From NCBI RefSeq assembly GCF_013213835.1, contig NZ_JABSSU010000003.1, positions 549,796-613,795 of the forward strand: 64,000 bases of DNA. The letters are read 5' to 3'. Positions within the stretch are counted from its first letter, which is position 1; every line of letters starts with the position of its first letter. Below the pieces are notes generated by a model, which saw nothing but the letters and a program-made list of their open reading frames with translations, was not told where the DNA came from and made no database searches. Below, piece by piece: positions 63,470 through 64,000 of this stretch. The stretch is from Winogradskyella sp. GTDB lineage: Bacteria; Bacteroidota; Bacteroidia; Flavobacteriales; Flavobacteriaceae. The position numbers and the translations under genes were made by a program.

Positions 63470-64000
63470 TTAATATGGAACATTAATTCCTTTTAATTTG
63501 AAATACTGACTCTTAAATTTCTTAAAAAGTAAAATCCGAAATAACTTACCTATATGGTATTGCAATTTTGACATAGATTTTGCTTCTGGAAGTTTTTCTA
63601 GTATTTCATTATTTCTAGAACTACTTATAACTTCTGCCATTTTTTCTTTCATCCAAGGCTCAAAAGCATTACCCAAATGATACGCATAGTTATTTTTTGT
63701 TGCTAAACGAAGAAATCCGGCTTCATCATTAGGAATATCAAAATATAAATTTTCACTTCCGCCAACAATTTTATGCTGACATACTTCTAATGGTGCACTT
63801 TTAAACACTTCTGCTCTTAGTGTTGCTACAAAATGTCCACAACCTACTACTGCTGTATCTCTTCTGTTTGAAACAGTAAGGTACTTTTCTAAATGTATGG
63901 TCTTATACATTTCTCTACCTATACTTTCTTGAAATTTTTTAAGACCATCTGGACTTTCAACATCTTCAAACCTAATTTTACCCTTAAAGACCCCATAGTA
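63470..64000 (-). CDS. Putative glycosyltransferase, C-terminal part (5' truncated by window)
   Basis: The frame stays open to the window edge, so the start is outside; the ATG at 63910 is internal (about 30 codons precede it). The visible part contains AVVGCGHFVATLRAEVF, then an SENLYFDIPNDEAGFLRLA stretch, then HLGNAFEPWM. This layout resembles the end of GT-A family 2 enzymes where a Gly-Gly-x-Glu-(D/N) follows a His or Trp. The assignment is tentative and rests on layout and on the surrounding polysaccharide genes. Confidence 0.45.
   Translation of the reverse strand, partial: YYGVFKGKIRFEDVESPDGLKKFQESIGREMYKTIHLEKYLTVSNRRDTAVVGCGHFVATLRAEVFKSAPLEVCQHKIVGGSENLYFDIPNDEAGFLRLATKNNYAYHLGNAFEPWMKEKMAEVISSSRNNEILEKLPEAKSMSKLQYHIGKLFRILLFKKFKSQYFKLKGINVPY

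Noticed and set aside
1..64000. Mobile elements, CRISPR arrays, tRNA or rRNA genes
   Set aside because: I saw no transposase, integrase, regularly spaced repeats, cloverleaf-like or ribosomal sequence.

Overview
The window reads as a chromosome segment of a marine-type Flavobacteriaceae bacterium (Bacteroidota). The evidence is low GC throughout, repeated TAnnTTTG-like -7 promoter elements with no clear Shine-Dalgarno sites, a fused CcoN-CcoO cytochrome oxidase subunit, a PorV-like type IX secretion protein, an S46 dipeptidyl-peptidase, a cyclophilin-FKBP fusion and a Lnb/DUF4105 protein. I see no tRNA, rRNA, CRISPR array, insertion sequence or prophage. I cannot assign a genus.

Layout. 1-1163 is the 3' part of an acyl-CoA dehydrogenase. 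1515-6137 (+) holds three exported proteins (TolB-like propeller with SnoaL-like tail, DUF6265 plus CBM9-like, M1 aminopeptidase) and a YdeI/OmdA-family protein. 6145-18999 (-) is a long one-direction block: PhoX phosphatase, a putative LCIB-type (theta) carbonic anhydrase, an S46 dipeptidyl-peptidase, a COG0523 GTPase, a PnuC-like permease, a MoxR/Mg-chelatase-like AAA+ ATPase, a VWA protein and an exported WD40-caspase protein. 19190-22408 (+) is a large exported Asp-box propeller protein.

22475-35443 is a respiratory region. An FNR-like regulator (with an alpha-hydroxy-acid oxidase downstream) is divergent from ccoI-ccoS-ccoNO-ccoQ-ccoP-ccoG-ccoH and a DsbD_2-like gene, which build and mature a cbb3 oxidase. 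hemN and a universal stress protein follow on the other strand. I found the same 18-bp palindrome in front of ccoI, ccoS and hemN, each centred exactly 36.5 nt from the last G of a -7-like element. This is a class II activator geometry and makes a small predicted FNR regulon. The copy between fnr and ccoI also sits inside the predicted fnr promoter, which suggests autorepression.

35637-50985 is mostly housekeeping: a YceI lipoprotein, a TPR lipoprotein, a double PPIase, an S41 peptidase, a membrane AraC-type regulator, RecQ, then kdsD-tatC-AhpD-like-lptB, TerC, PssA, PorV2-like and Lnb-like. 50989-64000 (-) is a surface polysaccharide cluster: polyprenyl-phosphate sugar transferase, O-antigen ligase/polymerase, several GT-B glycosyltransferases and a NeuB-NeuC-NeuA set for a CMP-nonulosonic acid. 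It continues beyond the window.

The best candidates for new biology are the exported caspase/VWA/AAA+ trio, the LCIB-like carbonic anhydrase next to PhoX, and the constant-spacing FNR sites.
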